The notes beneath the pieces are model-generated. The model was not told the origin of the DNA and did not search any database. It saw only the letters and a program-made list of their open reading frames with translations. A stretch of 8,788 bases of DNA from Deltaproteobacteria bacterium (GTDB taxonomy: Bacteria; Desulfobacterota; GWC2-55-46; UBA9637). Below, in pieces: positions 6,665-8,788 of this stretch; position 1 is the stretch's first letter, and each line of letters begins with the position of its first letter. The position numbers and the translations under genes were made by a program. The stretch spans positions 1 through 8,788 of the forward strand of contig JACRNK010000056.1 in NCBI GenBank assembly GCA_016234985.1. Reading direction: 5' to 3'.

Positions 6665-8335
6665 TCAATATTTTCTTTCCATCGGCATATATTTGGTTAC
6701 GGCAACATCCTTGCAGCCAAGTTTAATGCTGTCGCCATCTTTTGACAGCAGGGTGTGTTTCATCCATTTTTTATCATCCCTTGCCGGAAAATCCAGACGA
6801 TAATGCGCGCCCCTGCTTTCCTCTCTGTGGACAGCGGCAGTTACGATGCACTCTGCAACAGATAAGAGATGCCCCAGTTCAAGGACTGCCGTAAGTTCAG
6901 TATTAAATATTTCTCCTTTATCTTCCAAATATATATTTTTATATCTCCCCTTTAATTCCATTATCTTAGCCAGCGCAATTTCCAACCTGTTTTTATCCCT
7001 GAACACGCCGACATGCATGGTCATTACGGAGGCAAGCTCATCTCTGACAGAGGCTGCCCTTTGGCCGGATGTTTTATTCATTATAAGCGCAATATCTCCG
7101 GCTGCGCTCTCAAGAAGGTTTTCCGGAAACCCGGCCAGCGCATTTTCCTTTGAATAAACAGAAGCTGACTGGCCGGCCCTTCTGCCGAAGACAACGGCAT
7201 CCAGCAAAGAATTTCCACCAAGACGGTTGGCGCCGTGAACGCTAACGCAGGCGCACTCGCCGGCAGCATAAAGGCCCTTTATGTTTGTATTTCCCCACAC
7301 ATCTGTTTTAATGCCTCCCATTGAATAATGGGCGCCCGGCTTTATCGGCACAAGCTCTTTCAAAGGGTCTATGCCTTCAAAATCTATTGCCAGCTGCCGA
7401 ATCTGGGGAAGTCTCTCGCTGATGAGCCCTTGGCCGAGGTGTCGTAAGTCAAGAAACACACAGCCGTCAACCCCCCTGCCCTCCTCAATCTCCTGCTGCT
7501 CTGCCCTTGACACCACATCCCGGCTGGCAAGCTCCATTGTCTTCGGCGCATATCTTTTCATAAAGCGCTCGCCCTTTGAATTTAAAAGATAGCCGCCTTC
7601 GCCTCTCGCCCCTTCGCTAATCAATATGCCGGTGGATTTTAATGTAGTCGGGTGAAACTGGACAAATTCCATATCCATAAGCTCTGCGCCGCTGCTGAGC
7701 GCAAGCCCCATGCCATCGCCGGTATTTATCAGGGCATTGGTGGAATTCTTGAATATCCTTCCGTAACCGCCTGTTGCAAGGATGATGGCCTTTGAACGCA
7801 GTCTGTGAAGTTTTCCGGTGTGTATATCTAATGCAATCAGGCCGCGGCATATACTGTCTTCAACTGCCAGCGAAACAACAAACCACTCCTCATAAACAGG
7901 CGCTCCGTATTTGAGCAACTGCTCATACAATGTGTGAAGGATGGCATGGCCTGTCCTGTCTGCCGCATAGCATGTCCTTGGAAAACCTGCGCCGCCGAAT
8001 GGTCTCTGCGCAATAGCGCCTTCATCATCCCTGCTGAAAAGACAGCCCATGCTCTCAAGCTCAAAGATATCCTCCGGCGCCTCTTTGCACATCAGATCTA
8101 TTGCATCCTGGTCTCCCAGATAATCGCTTCCCTTTACCGTGTCAAAGGCATGCGCCTCCCATGAATCGTTTGCGCCGATAGCCGCATTGATGCCTCCCTG
8201 CGCAGAAACAGAATGGCTTCTCACAGGATGCACCTTTGATACGATGGCGACGTTCATGCCGTTTCGCATGGCTTCAATCGCAGCCCTCATGCCTGCCAAC
8301 CCTCCCCCTACAACTATTACATCATGAGTTACCAA
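6665..8335 (-). CDS. sdhA: Succinate dehydrogenase/fumarate reductase flavoprotein subunit
   Basis: A 556-residue flavoprotein that interconverts succinate and fumarate at a covalently bound FAD, normally in a membrane-attached complex with an iron-sulfur subunit and a membrane anchor. The FAD dinucleotide motif VVGGGLAGM is at 8-16. Histidine 41 in [10 protein letters not shown] is the expected flavin attachment site. Active-site residues by family alignment are His228 (QFHPTT), Arg272 (SRDVVS), His336 (GAHYSMGG) and Arg371 ([10 protein letters not shown]). The C-terminal [20 protein letters not shown] (508-527) is intact, so the protein is full length. The start is TTG, supported by AAGAGGGG 5 bases upstream; the nearby ATG codons are out of frame. 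No sdhB or sdhC lies beside it: rpoD follows and an NHL-repeat gene precedes. Whether it works as SdhA or FrdA cannot be told from the subunit alone. Confidence 0.94.
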   Translation of the reverse strand: MVTHDVIVVGGGLAGMRAAIEAMRNGMNVAIVSKVHPVRSHSVSAQGGINAAIGANDSWEAHAFDTVKGSDYLGDQDAIDLMCKEAPEDIFELESMGCLFSRDDEGAIAQRPFGGAGFPRTCYAADRTGHAILHTLYEQLLKYGAPVYEEWFVVSLAVEDSICRGLIALDIHTGKLHRLRSKAIILATGGYGRIFKNSTNALINTGDGMGLALSSGAELMDMEFVQFHPTTLKSTGILISEGARGEGGYLLNSKGERFMKRYAPKTMELASRDVVSRAEQQEIEEGRGVDGCVFLDLRHLGQGLISERLPQIRQLAIDFEGIDPLKELVPIKPGAHYSMGGIKTDVWGNTNIKGLYAAGECACVSVHGANRLGGNSLLDAVVFGRRAGQSASVYSKENALAGFPENLLESAAGDIALIMNKTSGQRAASVRDELASVMTMHVGVFRDKNRLEIALAKIMELKGRYKNIYLEDKGEIFNTELTAVLELGHLLSVAECIVTAAVHREESRGAHYRLDFPARDDKKWMKHTLLSKDGDSIKLGCKDVAVTKYMPMERKY

Positions 8336-8340
8336 AAATA

Positions 8341-8348
8341 CCCCTCTT
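8341..8348 (-). promoter_or_regulatory. Ribosome binding site deciding the TTG start of sdhA
   Basis: AAGAGGGG on the minus strand, 5 bases before TTG (8335-8333). No in-frame ATG or GTG is near, and the ATGATG a few bases on is in another frame and runs straight into TAA. Confidence 0.7.
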
Positions 8349-8353
8349 ATTAA

Positions 8354-8381
8354 AGTCTAATTCAAAAAAAGCAGTTGTCAA
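8354..8381 (-). promoter_or_regulatory. Probable sigma-70 promoter of sdhA
   Basis: On the minus strand a consensus TTGACA (8381-8376) is followed after 16 bases by TAGACT (8359-8354), which matches TATAAT at 4 of 6 positions. It lies in the 55-base gap between the NHL-repeat gene and sdhA and would give sdhA its own transcript. The -35 box lies inside a palindrome (8373-8383). Confidence 0.55.
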
Positions 8382-8383
8382 CT
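8373..8383. promoter_or_regulatory. Palindrome overlapping the sdhA -35 box (possible operator or weak terminator stem)
   Basis: AGTTG-T-CAACT on the plus strand is a perfect 11-base palindrome covering the -35 hexamer. Read on the minus strand it is followed by GC and seven T residues, so it could alternatively be a weak four-pair stem with a U-tract ending the NHL-repeat transcript. Confidence 0.3.
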
Positions 8384-8390
8384 AAACACT

Positions 8391-8788
8391 CTATCTTTTA
8401 GCCTGCAATATCCCGCCCTGGCTTATCTTGCGTATCCTGTTGTTGCCTGAATCCGCAACATAGATATTACCCATTTTGTCCACTTCTATGCCTGTGGGAA
8501 ACCGGAACTGCGCCTGATAACCGGGACCATCGGCAAACCCTGGGATGCCTATGCCTGCAACTGTGCTTACAATGCCTTCGGAGGTTATCCTGCGTATCCT
8601 GTTATTTTGAGAATCGCACACATATACATTTCCAACACTATCTGCTGCAATGCCTGTGGGCCATGAAAACCTTGCATCTTTCCCTCTTCCATCCTTATAA
8701 CCTGGACTGCCGCCACCTGCAAGGGTTGATACCGCACCGTCTGGCGTTATCTTTCTGACGGCATTATTGCCGGAATCCGCCACATAGA
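8391..8788 (-). CDS. NHL-repeat beta-propeller protein, C-terminal part (5' end outside window)
   Basis: The reading frame is open to the window edge and ends at TAG (8393-8391), so only the last 131 or so residues are seen. It contains repeats of 54 residues built on the pattern P-T-G-I-x-x-D-x-x-G-N-x-Y-V-x-D-S-x-N-N-x-I-R-x-I, with each repeat also carrying V-S-T-[LV]-A-G-x-G and P-G-[FY]-x-D-G. These are NHL repeats of the class often annotated as SMP-30/gluconolaconase-like or 'Teneurin-like' propeller blades. Such proteins are usually exported and serve as binding scaffolds; no enzymatic site is visible here. The GTG near the edge is inside a repeat (Y-V-A-D-S-G-N-N) and is not a start. 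sdhA follows 55 bases after its stop codon. Confidence 0.85.
   Translation of the reverse strand, partial: YVADSGNNAVRKITPDGAVSTLAGGGSPGYKDGRGKDARFSWPTGIAADSVGNVYVCDSQNNRIRRITSEGIVSTVAGIGIPGFADGPGYQAQFRFPTGIEVDKMGNIYVADSGNNRIRKISQGGILQAKR
8428..8788. repeat. 162-bp coding tandem repeat (NHL blades)
   Basis: Equivalent bases recur every 162 positions: GCGTATCCTGTT at 8430 and again at 8592, with a diverged third copy aligned at 8754. The G-AATCCGC-ACATA block recurs at the same spacing, with variation in the middle copy. The period equals 54 codons, one repeat of the NHL protein, so the repeat reflects protein structure and not a mobile or CRISPR element. Confidence 0.75.

Noticed and set aside
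7081..8327. Short open frames in other frames and on both strands within sdhA
   Set aside because: All lie inside a full-length, motif-complete flavoprotein and show no independent coding signals.
8428..8788. Periodic repeat considered as CRISPR or mobile repeat
   Set aside because: The 162-base period keeps an open frame and encodes NHL blades.

Overview
The window (mid-GC by eye) is densely packed bacterial chromosome in two blocks that converge near 4660-4680. A sigma-70 RpoD with a short non-conserved region, a Gram-negative-style yggS/proC/yggT/yggU cluster that also carries a DivIVA protein, and a succinate dehydrogenase/fumarate reductase flavoprotein together suggest an uncultured Nitrospirota (Thermodesulfovibrionia-like) or deltaproteobacterial-type anaerobe. 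This placement is an inference from gene content and protein style; there is no rRNA or other decisive marker.

Plus-strand block (94-4659): nine closely spaced or overlapping loci, probably one operon. In order they are a SpoIIM-family membrane protein, Maf nucleotide pyrophosphatase, the YggS/PLPBP pyridoxal-phosphate homeostasis protein, a MNT nucleotidyltransferase/HEPN pair of toxin-antitoxin type, a broken proC (pyrroline-5-carboxylate reductase), YggT, DivIVA and a YggU/DUF167 protein. The yggS-proC-yggT-divIVA-yggU order is a familiar cell-envelope/division-linked housekeeping arrangement. The MNT/HEPN pair sits between yggS and proC and looks like an insertion. proC has lost about 36-39 internal codons, including the MPNTP region, and is frameshifted at the junction.

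Minus-strand block (8788-4680), read right to left: the C-terminal end of an NHL-repeat (beta-propeller) protein that runs off the window, an SdhA/FrdA flavoprotein with no visible sdhB/sdhC partner, the housekeeping sigma factor rpoD, and a small predicted exported protein of unknown function. The sdhA and rpoD genes each have a good sigma-70-like promoter in the short gap before them (TTGACA-16-TAGACT and TTGACT-18-TATAAT), and each gap also holds a short perfect palindrome.

No tRNA, rRNA, CRISPR array, insertion sequence or convincing strong terminator was seen. No gene-free stretch exceeds 300 bases. I see no clearly new multi-gene system. The points most worth checking are the disrupted proC, the MNT/HEPN pair with its atypical catalytic motif, and the palindromes at the rpoD and sdhA promoters.
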